Source: Prevotella sp. (GTDB lineage Bacteria; Bacteroidota; Bacteroidia; Bacteroidales; Bacteroidaceae). From it: DNA of 37,706 nucleotides. Shown here piece by piece: positions 1 to 8,556 of the stretch. The position numbers and the translations under genes were made by a program. Position 1 is the first letter of the stretch, and each line of letters begins with the position of its first letter. The stretch is from the NCBI GenBank assembly GCA_017479675.1, contig JAFVBX010000027.1:1-37706 (forward strand). Reading direction: 5' to 3'. The notes below the pieces were generated by a model that was given only the letters and a program-made list of their open reading frames with translations, was not told the origin of the DNA and searched no databases.

Positions 1-35
1 AAAAATACATAATTCAAAATTCATAATTAAAGATA

Positions 36-2618
36 GTGGAAGAAACACAGACCTACGATTTCGACAGAATCAAGAAGATTAACATCGAGGACGAGATGAA
101 GTCGAGCTACATCGACTACTCAATGTCCGTCATAGTGGCACGTGCACTGCCTGACGTGCGCGACGGCTTCAAACCCGTGCACCGCCGCATACTCTACGGT
201 ATGCTGGGCATCGGCAACACGAGCAACCAGCCATACAAGAAGTGTGCCCGCGTGGTAGGTGAGGTGCTGGGTAAGTATCACCCTCACGGCGACTCGTCAG
301 TATATGGCGCGCTGGTGCGCCTGGCGCAGGACTGGAACATGCGCTACACGCTGGTTGACGGTCAGGGTAACTTCGGTTCGGTCGATGGCGACTCGGCAGC
401 GGTTATGCGTTACACGGAGTGCCGACTGAGCAAGATGGGCGAGCACATCATGGACGATTTGGAGAAGGACACCGTCGATATGATGAACAACTTCGACGAC
501 TCGCTGCAGGAGCCTACCGTGATGCCTACGCGTATACCTAACCTGCTGGTCAACGGCGGCAACGGCATCGCTGTGGGTATGGCGACGAACATTCCTACGC
601 ACAACCTGGGTGAGGTAATCGACGGATGCTGTGCCTACATAGACAACCCCGAGATTGACACCGACGGGCTGATGGAGTATATCAAGGCTCCTGACTTCCC
701 TACGGGTGCCTACATCTACGGCATACAGGGCGTGAAGGATGCCTACGAGACTGGCAGGGGCAGAATCGTCATGCGTGCCAAGGCGGAGATAGAGTCAGAG
801 GAGAGCCACGACCGCATCGTGGTGACCGAGATACCTTACGGCGTCAACAAGGCGCAGCTCATCGAGAACATTGCCGACCTCGTGAAGGAGGGCAAGCTGG
901 AGGGCATATCAAACGTCAACGACGAGACAGGCAGACAGGGCATGCGCATCGTGGTAGATGTGAAGAGGGACGCCAACGCCAACGTCATACTCAACAAACT
1001 CTTCAAGATGACGGCTCTGCAGAGCTCGTTCTCGGTGAACTGCATCGCGCTGGTGAAAGGCAGACCACGTCTGCTCTCGCTGAAGGAGTGCGTGAAGTAC
1101 TTCGTGGAGCACCGCCACGACGTGACCATCCGCCGCACCAAGTTCGAGAAGGCAAAGGCTGAGGCTCGTGCCCACATACTGGAGGGCTTGATAATAGCCG
1201 TTGACAACATCGACGAGGTGGTGCGCATCATACGTGCCTCAAAGACACCGGGCGACGCACAGCGCGCCCTGGAGACACGCTTCGAGATTGACGAGCTGCA
1301 GTCAAAGGCTATCGTCGATATGCGACTGAGCCAGCTGACAGGCTTGCGTGTGGAGGAGCTGCGCAACGAATACGAGGAACTGGAGAAACTCATAGCATAC
1401 TTGCAGCAGATACTCGACGACCCGGAGCTCTGCAAGAAGGTGATGAAGGACGAGCTGCAGGAGGTGAAGGAGAAGTACGGCGACGAGCGCCGCACGGAGA
1501 TAAAGCTCTCCAACGCAGAGTTCAACCCAGAGCAGTTCTATGCCAACGACCCGGTGGTCATCACCATGTCGCACCTGGGATACATCAAGCGCACCCTCCA
1601 GTCAGACTTCCGCGCTCAGGGCAGAGGCGGCGTAGGAGTGCGCGGAGCACGCACACGCGAGCAGGACTTCACAGAATACGTATATGCGGCAGATGCCCAC
1701 GACATGATACTCTTCTTCACCAAGCAGGGTAGGGTATATTGGCAGCGCTGCTTCGAGATACCAGAGGGTGCCAAGGACTCCAAGGGCAGGGCAATACAGA
1801 ACATGCTACAGCTGGAGCCCGACGACGGCGTCAACGCATTCCTCGGCATACAGAGCCACAAGTTCACCGACGAGGAGTTCCTCAAGAGCCACTATGTGGT
1901 GTTCGCCACCAAGAACGGCACGGTGAAGCGTACATCGCTCTTCGACTACTCACGTCCGCGCGGCAAGGGTGTAAGAGCCATCAACATCGCCGAGGGCGAC
2001 GAGGTGGTTAACGTAATGCTCACCAACGGCAGGAACGAGCTTATCCTCGCTTCACGCAACGGCAGGGCAGTACGCTTCAACGAGACCGACATCCGCGTGG
2101 TGAGCCGCATAGCGACAGGCGTGCGCGGCATGGAGCTGCAGGGCGAGGACGACGCAGTAATAGAGATGGTAGTGGCTTACGACCCCGAGCAGTCGCTCAT
2201 GGTGATATCCGAGAAGGGCTACGGCAAGCGCTCTAAGATAGGCGTGCTCAACGAGGTGACGCGCGAGGACGGCTCTACCTACCTCAAGGTGGAGGACGGC
2301 GGCTACCGCCTCACCAAGCGCGGCTCAAAGGGTGTCACCACTCTCAACATCACGGAGAAGACCGGCAAGGTGATAGCCGTGAAGTGTGTCAAGGGCGACG
2401 AAGACCTCATGATAATCAACAAGAGCGGCATAGCCATCCGTTTCGCCATAGCCGACGCAGGCGACGAGAAGGGACGCAACACCCAGGGCGTGAAGCTCAT
2501 AGAGCTCAAGAAGCGCAACGAGACCATCGCATCCGTATGCGTAGTGCCTCATGAGGAGGAGGAGGACTCTGAGCCTGGCTCGGAGACCGAGCAAAGTTCA
2601 GAAAGTAATAATGAATAA
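36..2618 (+). CDS. gyrA: DNA gyrase subunit A
   Basis: Subunit A of the type II topoisomerase that negatively supercoils DNA with GyrB. The 860-aa protein has the breakage-reunion domain with the catalytic tyrosine in AAVMRYTE (Tyr126) and the quinolone region [10 protein letters not shown] (82-91). The C-terminal beta-pinwheel starts with a GyrA-box-like QGRGGVG (about 528-534), which separates GyrA from ParC. The C-terminal tail is acidic (Glu/Ser/Asp). The start is a GTG; the next in-frame ATG (Met21) would delete conserved N-terminal residues. The residue equivalent to E. coli Asp87 is Gly91. It is the first gene of a forward block with 2662-6648. The promoter lies left of the window or in the short AT-rich stretch at 1-35. 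Identity is confident. Confidence 0.97.
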   Translation: MEETQTYDFDRIKKINIEDEMKSSYIDYSMSVIVARALPDVRDGFKPVHRRILYGMLGIGNTSNQPYKKCARVVGEVLGKYHPHGDSSVYGALVRLAQDWNMRYTLVDGQGNFGSVDGDSAAVMRYTECRLSKMGEHIMDDLEKDTVDMMNNFDDSLQEPTVMPTRIPNLLVNGGNGIAVGMATNIPTHNLGEVIDGCCAYIDNPEIDTDGLMEYIKAPDFPTGAYIYGIQGVKDAYETGRGRIVMRAKAEIESEESHDRIVVTEIPYGVNKAQLIENIADLVKEGKLEGISNVNDETGRQGMRIVVDVKRDANANVILNKLFKMTALQSSFSVNCIALVKGRPRLLSLKECVKYFVEHRHDVTIRRTKFEKAKAEARAHILEGLIIAVDNIDEVVRIIRASKTPGDAQRALETRFEIDELQSKAIVDMRLSQLTGLRVEELRNEYEELEKLIAYLQQILDDPELCKKVMKDELQEVKEKYGDERRTEIKLSNAEFNPEQFYANDPVVITMSHLGYIKRTLQSDFRAQGRGGVGVRGARTREQDFTEYVYAADAHDMILFFTKQGRVYWQRCFEIPEGAKDSKGRAIQNMLQLEPDDGVNAFLGIQSHKFTDEEFLKSHYVVFATKNGTVKRTSLFDYSRPRGKGVRAINIAEGDEVVNVMLTNGRNELILASRNGRAVRFNETDIRVVSRIATGVRGMELQGEDDAVIEMVVAYDPEQSLMVISEKGYGKRSKIGVLNEVTREDGSTYLKVEDGGYRLTKRGSKGVTTLNITEKTGKVIAVKCVKGDEDLMIINKSGIAIRFAIADAGDEKGRNTQGVKLIELKKRNETIASVCVVPHEEEEDSEPGSETEQSSESNNE

Positions 2619-2661
2619 TTAAAAAGTAAGAAGAAAATACTAACTAACAACAATTGTTAAG

Positions 2662-3819
2662 ATGAAGAAGATTATTCTTTCGATGCTCGCAGTTGCAGCA
2701 ACTACAGCATCATTCGCACAGAATCCTGACGCCCTCAAGCAGGTTTTGAGAGCTGAGAAGAAGAGCATCGCTACCAACGTCATGAAGGAGCAGGAAGGCA
2801 CCATGACGGGTGAGGAGCGCGCCAAGGCTTACAACCACATCGTGGGCATGGCAATAGCCGACAACTCCAAGGAGCAGGGCAAGGCTCTCACCGCCAAGAC
2901 CGACGAGGAGAAGGCGAACCGCCAGACCAAGCAGTACAAGGCTGCATACGACGCTGTGAAGTATGCCATGCTCTGTAACGTGGCTGACAACGAGCCTAAC
3001 GAGAAGGGACAGGTGAAGCCAAAGTATAAGAAGAGCAACGTGTCACGCATCACCGCTATGCGCAACGACCTCATCAACGGCGGTCTCTGGGCTTACAACA
3101 ACCACGACTATGCCAACGCACAGAAGTGGTTCGGCATGTACGCCGAGTCTCACTCTGACGACCTCTTCTCTGAGACAGAGGCTGTGCAGACAGAGCAGAA
3201 CTACGGTCAGGTGTGCTACTACGCTGCACTTGCCGCTTTCATGAACAAGGACTACAAGAAGGCTGACAAGTATGCAGGCTTCGCAGTAGAGTCTGGCGAC
3301 CAGGAGTTCAAGGGCGAGGCTATCAAGATACAGCTCAACTCATACCAGGCACGCAAGGACGCCGGCGACGTGGACGGCGAATACCTCATCAAGAAGGTGA
3401 AGCAGGTATATAAGGCTAACCCCGACAACGACATCGTGTTCGGCAAGTACATCGGCGTGCTGACAGACAACGGCAAGAAGGAAGAGGCTGACAAGGTGCT
3501 CGCTAAGCGCCTGCAGGAGAATCCTAACGACGTGATGGCTAATGCTTACGTGGCACAGAACGCACAGGAGGCTGGCGACTACGACAAGGCTATCGACGCT
3601 TACTCTAAGGTAATCGTGGCACAGCCTGACTTCACAGCCGTAAAGTTCAACCTCGCTACATGCTACCGCAACAAGGCTCTCGACCTCAAGAACAACGGCC
3701 AGCCATACAAGGAGCTGATAGCTAAGGCTAAGACTCTCTTCCAGGAGGTACAGGCTACCGACCCTGACGAGGCTAACTTCAAGACCAAGTACATCCTCAG
3801 CACTATTGATGAGCTGTAA
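2662..3819 (+). CDS. Exported tetratricopeptide-repeat protein
   Basis: A 385-aa protein with a clear signal peptide (about residues 1-19, ending ASFA before QNP), so it is probably periplasmic or outer-membrane associated. The C-terminal half (about 270-380) holds TPR-like helix pairs, for example the stretch around AGDYDKAIDAYSKVIVAQP; another repeat-like segment lies near 130-210. TPR proteins are protein-interaction scaffolds, and no catalytic motif is visible. It sits 43 bp after gyrA and its 3' end overlaps the next TPR gene by 11 bp, which suggests translational coupling. From memory, Bacteroidales often carry such a gene downstream of gyrA. The exact role is unknown. Confidence 0.85.
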   Translation: MKKIILSMLAVAATTASFAQNPDALKQVLRAEKKSIATNVMKEQEGTMTGEERAKAYNHIVGMAIADNSKEQGKALTAKTDEEKANRQTKQYKAAYDAVKYAMLCNVADNEPNEKGQVKPKYKKSNVSRITAMRNDLINGGLWAYNNHDYANAQKWFGMYAESHSDDLFSETEAVQTEQNYGQVCYYAALAAFMNKDYKKADKYAGFAVESGDQEFKGEAIKIQLNSYQARKDAGDVDGEYLIKKVKQVYKANPDNDIVFGKYIGVLTDNGKKEEADKVLAKRLQENPNDVMANAYVAQNAQEAGDYDKAIDAYSKVIVAQPDFTAVKFNLATCYRNKALDLKNNGQPYKELIAKAKTLFQEVQATDPDEANFKTKYILSTIDEL

Positions 3820-4987
3820 ATCACTCTTACTACTCATAATCCCTATATTTGCGTTGGCTGCTCCCACAAGGAAGCAGCTAACGCAGTTTAAGAATGATGT
3901 CGCCACGGTGAGGGGAACGCTGAAATCGGGCAAGAACCTCGCAGGGAGCGAGGCAACGGTGAGGAAGTATCTTGCCGACAGCACCTTCGCCAACGAGGAG
4001 ACGCACATGCAGCAGCTGTTGTGCGACGTGCTCAAGAAGGCATACGAGGTGGGCAACGAGAAGATGTACCTCAAGCAGCCTGCCGACACGGTGTGCCTCG
4101 TCAACACGGGAAAGCGTATGTTCCTCGCCTACGAGAGGCTCGACACGCTTGATGCCTCGGGGCGCAGACGCAATGCCGCCTACCTCTTGCCCTACCGCAC
4201 CAACATCTTCATGGGGGGCGTGTTCTTCCTCAGGAAGAAGGCGTGGAGAGAGGCGTGGGAGTGTTTCGACATCTACCTGCAGTGTCCGCGCACCTCGCTG
4301 TTCTCCGAGTCGGCACTTACGGAGGATGACGAGACGACATACCGCGTGGCGTTCCTGTCGCTCATCACCGCCCACCACCTCAACAGCCTGCCGATGGCAC
4401 AGAGATACGACGACAAGTCGGTGAGGTCGAAGCATGGACGCGAGGCTTACGAGATACTGTCGGAGATGGCTATGAACCACGGCGACACGCTAAGCACACA
4501 CAGATACCTTGCCGAGGGATTCGATGCACATCGTACGTCGCAGTACCTCTTCTCGCACTTGGTGGATTACCTGTGCAACAGCAGGCGGTATGACGAGGCT
4601 CTCGCAGCTTGCGACACGGCAATCACGGCAGACTCGCTGAACGCCTCCTTCATGCAGGGCAAGCACATAGTGCTGATGAACATGGAGCGCTACGACGAGT
4701 CGGTAGAGTGGGGCAAGAAGGCGTTAGAGCGCAACGACTCGCTCGACACACCTTATTATAATATAGGCTACATATACTACCAGCGCGCACAGAAGGTGCT
4801 CGGCAAGCTGAGCAAGCCCTACCGCCAGCGCCTCAAGGAGGCACAGAAGCATTTCCGCCAGCTGTTGCCATACATGGAGCGCTACCGTGCCTTGCGACCA
4901 GATGACTCTAAGCGTTGGAAGCCGATACTCTACGACGCATACCTGAACCTCAACATGGGCAAAGAATTCAGTGAGATTAACAAGTGA
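3809..4987 (+). CDS. Exported TPR-like protein
   Basis: A 392-aa protein with a hydrophobic N-terminus (MSCKSLLLLIIPIFALAA) that looks like a signal peptide. The ATG at 3809 is preferred over the TTG one codon earlier. The C-terminal part contains TPR-like helices around RRYDEALAACDTAI and ERYDESVEWGKKAL (about 255-310). It overlaps the upstream TPR gene by 11 bp and the downstream transglycosylase gene by 17 bp, so the three genes are almost certainly co-translated. It is probably a diverged paralogue of its upstream neighbour acting in the envelope. Function is not assignable from sequence. Confidence 0.8.
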   Translation: MSCKSLLLLIIPIFALAAPTRKQLTQFKNDVATVRGTLKSGKNLAGSEATVRKYLADSTFANEETHMQQLLCDVLKKAYEVGNEKMYLKQPADTVCLVNTGKRMFLAYERLDTLDASGRRRNAAYLLPYRTNIFMGGVFFLRKKAWREAWECFDIYLQCPRTSLFSESALTEDDETTYRVAFLSLITAHHLNSLPMAQRYDDKSVRSKHGREAYEILSEMAMNHGDTLSTHRYLAEGFDAHRTSQYLFSHLVDYLCNSRRYDEALAACDTAITADSLNASFMQGKHIVLMNMERYDESVEWGKKALERNDSLDTPYYNIGYIYYQRAQKVLGKLSKPYRQRLKEAQKHFRQLLPYMERYRALRPDDSKRWKPILYDAYLNLNMGKEFSEINK

Positions 4988-6137
4988 AATACTGCTGATA
5001 CTCATGGTACTCTGCGCTTGCACCTCGCGTGTGAAGCAGGAGGCATACGAGGTACCGTGGGGCGATGAGAGCGGCGAGAGCGACGAACTCATAATGCTCA
5101 CCATCTATGGTCCCGAGACGTACTACGAGTATCACGGCAAGGACATGGGCACCAACTACCAGCTCTGCGAACGGCTGGCGCAGCACCTCGGCAAGAGGGT
5201 GCGCATAGACGTGTGCAAGGACACCGCCGACATGCTCCAGCGACTGCGTGACGACGAGGGCGACGTCATCGCCGTACCACTCGACAAGAGCCACAGAGAG
5301 GGTTTCGTAACGGTGGCTAACGACTGGGCGGTGAACGAGAAGTCGCAGCAACTGGCAGAGGAGATACGCTCGTGGTACAAGCCGAAGATGATAGCCGAGA
5401 TAAGGGAGCAACAGCAGTATCAGCTCAGCGTGGCAAGTGTGACGCGGCGCATCTTCCCCATAATGCTCTCTGCCAGCAAGGGACAGATATCACAGTACGA
5501 CGCCTACTTCTGCAAATATGCACCTCTCGCACTCGTAGATTGGGCTATGCTCGCCGCACAGTGCTATCAGGAGTCGTGCTTCGACACACAGGCACGCTCG
5601 TGGGCTGGTGCCTGCGGACTGATGCAGATAATGCCTGCCACCGCCGACCACCTCGGTTTGCCGCGTGAGCAGCTATTCCAGCCTGAACCCAACATTGCCG
5701 CCGCTGCACGCTATATGCGAGAGCTGCAGATGAGCTTTCAGGATGTCAACAACCCCAGCGAACGCCTGCGCTTCGCCCTTGCCGCATACAACGGTGGCGT
5801 GAACCACGTACGCGACGCTATGGCGCTGGCAAAGAAATACGGCGGAGCGCCACAACGATGGGCTGACGTGAGACGATACATTCTGTTGCTGCAAGAGCCG
5901 CGCTACTACAACGACGCTGTGGTGCACAGTGGATATATGAGAGGCAGCGAGACGGCACAGTATGTTGATGCCATTATGCAGCGCCACACGCAGTACCGCA
6001 CAGCTCTCGCCACAGGAAAATCGGTGGCATCGGTAGTAACGGCACCCCAACCTTCATCAGTTTCGCCTTCCACCGTATCGCCCATAGAGGCTACTCCCCA
6101 CAGGGCGGCAAAGAAGAACAAATGGCGCAAGGAATGA
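4971..6137 (+). CDS. MltF-like lytic transglycosylase lipoprotein
   Basis: A 388-aa lipoprotein: the signal sequence ends in LCAC (Cys17 lipobox), placing it in a membrane facing the periplasm. Residues about 185-335 are an SLT (lysozyme-like) domain. The catalytic Glu201 lies in YQESCF, followed by the family motif GLMQIMPATA (216-225) and AAYNGG (271-276). It should cleave peptidoglycan glycan strands to 1,6-anhydro ends. Residues about 40-135 resemble only part of the extracellular solute-binding (SBP_bac_3) domain normally present in MltF; the second lobe seems absent, giving 388 aa against about 450-520 in the family. The GTG start overlaps the previous gene by 17 bp. The C-terminal tail is Ser/Pro-rich and basic. 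Confidence 0.85.
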   Translation: MRLTSEILLILMVLCACTSRVKQEAYEVPWGDESGESDELIMLTIYGPETYYEYHGKDMGTNYQLCERLAQHLGKRVRIDVCKDTADMLQRLRDDEGDVIAVPLDKSHREGFVTVANDWAVNEKSQQLAEEIRSWYKPKMIAEIREQQQYQLSVASVTRRIFPIMLSASKGQISQYDAYFCKYAPLALVDWAMLAAQCYQESCFDTQARSWAGACGLMQIMPATADHLGLPREQLFQPEPNIAAAARYMRELQMSFQDVNNPSERLRFALAAYNGGVNHVRDAMALAKKYGGAPQRWADVRRYILLLQEPRYYNDAVVHSGYMRGSETAQYVDAIMQRHTQYRTALATGKSVASVVTAPQPSSVSPSTVSPIEATPHRAAKKNKWRKE

Positions 6138-6177
6138 TTTCCAAATGAAAAAGGAATAACCCTTGGTTGAAAAAGGA

Positions 6178-6648
6178 ATGACACTGGAAGAAGCACTACA
6201 TAAGATAGAACAGCAGGAACAGAAAATAGACGAGCTGCGTCGCGAGCTGAGGCTTGCGAAGTTGCTCCGTAACTTCCAGAAGGCACGCTTCCGCGAGCGT
6301 TTCTTCGTCAACACCTTCAAGGGTGAGAAGGTCATCGACGTGGCGCAGGTGCGCTACTTCGTCTCCGAGAACAAGAGCACCTACATAGTGCTCCACGACG
6401 GCAACTCCTTCGTGGTCGAAATGACTCTCACGGACATCATGGAACAGCTTGACCCCCACGCCTTCATGCGTGTGAACCGTAAATACATAGTTCCCATATT
6501 GGAAGTGGCGGGTTTCGAACGCGACGTGAACGGCAAGGAACGCCTTGTGCTTAAACAGGGCAACAAAAGCCCTGAGATAATAATCAGCAGGGACAATAAG
6601 AACAAGGTTCACGAGTGGATAGAAGGTGATGCACACACCGTTGCCTAA
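6178..6648 (+). CDS. Stand-alone LytTR-domain transcription regulator
   Basis: A 156-aa protein. Residues 1-45 form a charged helix likely to be a coiled coil (EEALHKIEQQEQKIDELRRE region). Residues about 50-150 are a LytTR DNA-binding domain, with the typical FMRVNRKYIVPI segment. There is no phospho-receiver domain, so it is not a classical two-component response regulator. LytTR proteins bind pairs of 9-bp direct repeats separated by 12-13 bp, and four such repeats lie just downstream at 6662-6733. The ATG at 6178 is preferred; an in-frame TTG at 6163 would add five residues. It is the last gene of the gyrA block, 40 bp after the transglycosylase and followed by a terminator. Confidence 0.88.
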   Translation: MTLEEALHKIEQQEQKIDELRRELRLAKLLRNFQKARFRERFFVNTFKGEKVIDVAQVRYFVSENKSTYIVLHDGNSFVVEMTLTDIMEQLDPHAFMRVNRKYIVPILEVAGFERDVNGKERLVLKQGNKSPEIIISRDNKNKVHEWIEGDAHTVA

Positions 6649-6661
6649 TGTGCAAAACGGT

Positions 6662-6733
6662 GACGTTTCATCCTGCGAAAACTACGTTTCGGCATTTTGT
6701 CGAAACGTTTTTTGTTGTATTACAACCGTTTCG
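6662..6733 (+). promoter_or_regulatory. Four 9-bp direct repeats, candidate LytTR operator
   Basis: GACGTTTCA (6662-6670), TACGTTTCG (6683-6691), AACGTTTTT (6704-6712) and ACCGTTTCG (6725-6733) share the core [AC]CGTTT. They start exactly 21 bp apart, so the spacers are 12 bp. LytTR regulators recognise this arrangement (consensus [TA][AC][CA]GTTN[AG][TG], 12-13 bp spacer); three of the four copies match eight of nine positions. The last repeat lies between the -33 and -7 boxes of the acyl-CoA synthetase promoter. Regulation by the adjacent LytTR protein is inference. Confidence 0.6.
6684..6713 (+). terminator. Intrinsic terminator of the gyrA-LytTR block
   Basis: Perfect 8-bp inverted repeat ACGTTTCG / CGAAACGT with a 9-nt loop, followed by six T (6708-6713). 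It lies 35 bp after the LytTR stop. The stem is built from the same elements as the direct repeats, so operator and terminator overlap. Confidence 0.65.
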
Positions 6734-6744
6734 GAGTACCTTTG
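6711..6744 (+). promoter_or_regulatory. Promoter of the acyl-CoA synthetase gene
   Basis: Bacteroidetes-type promoter: -7 box TACCTTTG at 6737-6744 with TTTGTTG at 6711-6717 about 20 bp upstream. The boundary supports the start codon at 6779 and excludes upstream starts in the same frame. Confidence 0.75.
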
Positions 6745-6778
6745 CAATACTAACAGATGCTATGTGCAAACTGAAAAT

Positions 6779-8425
6779 ATGAACAGTTTTAGAGAAATAT
6801 TTGAAAGTCGATACACATGGATAGAAGGCTTCATGCGCAACGTACGCCGTTACGCCAACCGAAACGCCATGATCGACCCTGCTACTAACCGCGAGTGGAC
6901 CTACCGTGAAGTAAACGAAGACGTCAACAGACTGTGTAATGCGCTTGTCGAGGCAGGCGTAAAGAAAGGCGACGTGGTAATGATACAGATGCTCAACAGT
7001 CCTGAGTTCGTCTTCACCTATGTAGCGTGCCACAAGTTGCAGTGTGTATGCTGCCCCGTAAACTTCCGTCTCAGCACTGGCGAGATGGCTTGGGACATCG
7101 ACGACTCGCGTCCTAAGGTTATCATCGTCTGCGCCTCAAAGTGCGAAAGCATACTGGAGTCGCTCATCCTCACTAAGCACAAGCCTGCCAAGGTGCTGGG
7201 CGTAATACCGGAAGGGGAGAGCGTCAGCGGTCGTGGAGGCGAGGTGACGTCATATACCGACTTCACCAAGAACGCTTCGCCGGAGGAGCCAGTTGTCACC
7301 ACACCTTACAACATCTACGACGAGACCGTGCGCCTCTATACGTCAGGCACAACGGGTCGCCCGAAGGGTGTCTGCATCACCAGCATCAACGAGGTGCTGT
7401 CGGCTCACGACATCATGATACATTTCCCGCTCAACTATACTGACATCACCATGAACACCACGCCGTGGTTCCATCGTGGCGGACTGCATTGTGCAGGACC
7501 TTGTCCGGCGCTCTATGCCGGAGCCTCAATGGTGATAATGGGAAAGTTCGATGCCCTGCAGACACTGAAATTCATCTATCGCTACAAGATAACCTTCATC
7601 GTCGGCGTGCCGACGGTGCTCGAAGAACTTGCCGACAAGCAGGAGGCTGGCGGCTACGACCTCTCAGCACTGCGTGGCATAGTCACAATGGGAAGCCCCT
7701 TGCAGCGTGCGGCGTGCATACGCTATCAGGAGGTGCTCACGCCGAATATCTTCAACGGTTACGGCACCACAGAGACCTTGTGGAACACCTTCCTGCGTCC
7801 CTTCGACCTGCCTGACAACGCCGGTAGTGCAGGACGCTCATGCGTCGATGATGACGTGCGTGTGGTCAAGATATACGAAGACCGCCGTGCCGAGCCTGAC
7901 GACCTTGCCGCACAGGACGGCATCGACGTTGGCGAGGTGATAATATCTTCGCCAGCAAAGTCTCCCTACATCTACCACAACAACGAGAAGGAGACCAACC
8001 GCAAATACTACAAGGACTTCATCTATACCAACGACCTCGCCACATGGGACGAGAGCGGATACATCACCATCGTGGGCAGAAAGGACGACATGATTATTTC
8101 CTCTGGCGAGAATATCTATCCTACCGAGGTGGAGGCTGTACTCAACCTGCATCCGAAGGTGAAGGACTGCATCGTTACCTCTGTGCCTGACAAGATACGC
8201 GGTCAGATGGTGACAGCCTACGTGGTGCCTGACGACGAGAGCGTATGCGCTACAGAGCTCGACGAATATTGCAAGCAGAGCCTCGAACTCGCCAACTTCA
8301 AGCGTCCGCGCTACTACCGCTTCGTACACCAGATACCGTTCAACGCTACTGGCAAGAAGCTCCACGTGAAGATAAAGGAGACGGCTCTCCAAGACTGGAA
8401 GAACGGCTTCCTCGTGAAGGTTTAA
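6779..8425 (+). CDS. Acyl-CoA synthetase / class I adenylate-forming ligase
   Basis: A 548-aa AMP-binding enzyme that activates a carboxylic acid with ATP and normally transfers the acyl group to CoA. Motifs: the ATP-binding loop LYTSGTTGRPKG (about 186-197), the A5-type NGYGTTET, GYITIVGRKDDMI at the hinge to the C-terminal domain, and the C-terminal lysine region NATGKKLH. The best resemblance is to medium/long-chain acyl-CoA synthetases, but the substrate cannot be read from the sequence. The open frame continues upstream to 6626, but the promoter at 6711-6744 lies inside that extension, so ATG 6779 is the start. Monocistronic, ended by the terminator at 8483-8516. Possible control by the LytTR repeats upstream. 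Confidence 0.88.
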   Translation: MNSFREIFESRYTWIEGFMRNVRRYANRNAMIDPATNREWTYREVNEDVNRLCNALVEAGVKKGDVVMIQMLNSPEFVFTYVACHKLQCVCCPVNFRLSTGEMAWDIDDSRPKVIIVCASKCESILESLILTKHKPAKVLGVIPEGESVSGRGGEVTSYTDFTKNASPEEPVVTTPYNIYDETVRLYTSGTTGRPKGVCITSINEVLSAHDIMIHFPLNYTDITMNTTPWFHRGGLHCAGPCPALYAGASMVIMGKFDALQTLKFIYRYKITFIVGVPTVLEELADKQEAGGYDLSALRGIVTMGSPLQRAACIRYQEVLTPNIFNGYGTTETLWNTFLRPFDLPDNAGSAGRSCVDDDVRVVKIYEDRRAEPDDLAAQDGIDVGEVIISSPAKSPYIYHNNEKETNRKYYKDFIYTNDLATWDESGYITIVGRKDDMIISSGENIYPTEVEAVLNLHPKVKDCIVTSVPDKIRGQMVTAYVVPDDESVCATELDEYCKQSLELANFKRPRYYRFVHQIPFNATGKKLHVKIKETALQDWKNGFLVKV

Positions 8426-8482
8426 CCTTCTTTGGAAAAACACCCCTTTTGCTAAAGCAACCCATTTTTTGCTAAAATAATA

Positions 8483-8516
8483 AAGCGGCTACCCTTGCAG
8501 GCAGTCGCTTTTTTTT
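8483..8516 (+). terminator. Intrinsic terminator between convergent genes
   Basis: Stem AAGCGGCT (8483-8490) / AGTCGCTT (8503-8510), eight pairs including one G-T wobble, 12-nt loop, then a run of eight T (8509-8516). It ends the acyl-CoA synthetase transcript and may also serve convergent uvrA, since the opposite strand is T-rich after the stem. Confidence 0.85.
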
Positions 8517-8556
8517 GTGTCAGTTGAGCTTTTCCTTTCAGCTGAGCTTTTCTTTT

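Noticed and set aside
3340..4107. A 255-codon reverse frame across the two TPR genes
   Set aside because: Antisense to two well-supported coupled genes and low-complexity Leu/Val/Ser composition.
6626..6778. N-terminal extension of the acyl-CoA synthetase
   Set aside because: Contains the operator, terminator and promoter; Cys-rich nonsense-like translation; the enzyme fold begins after 6779.
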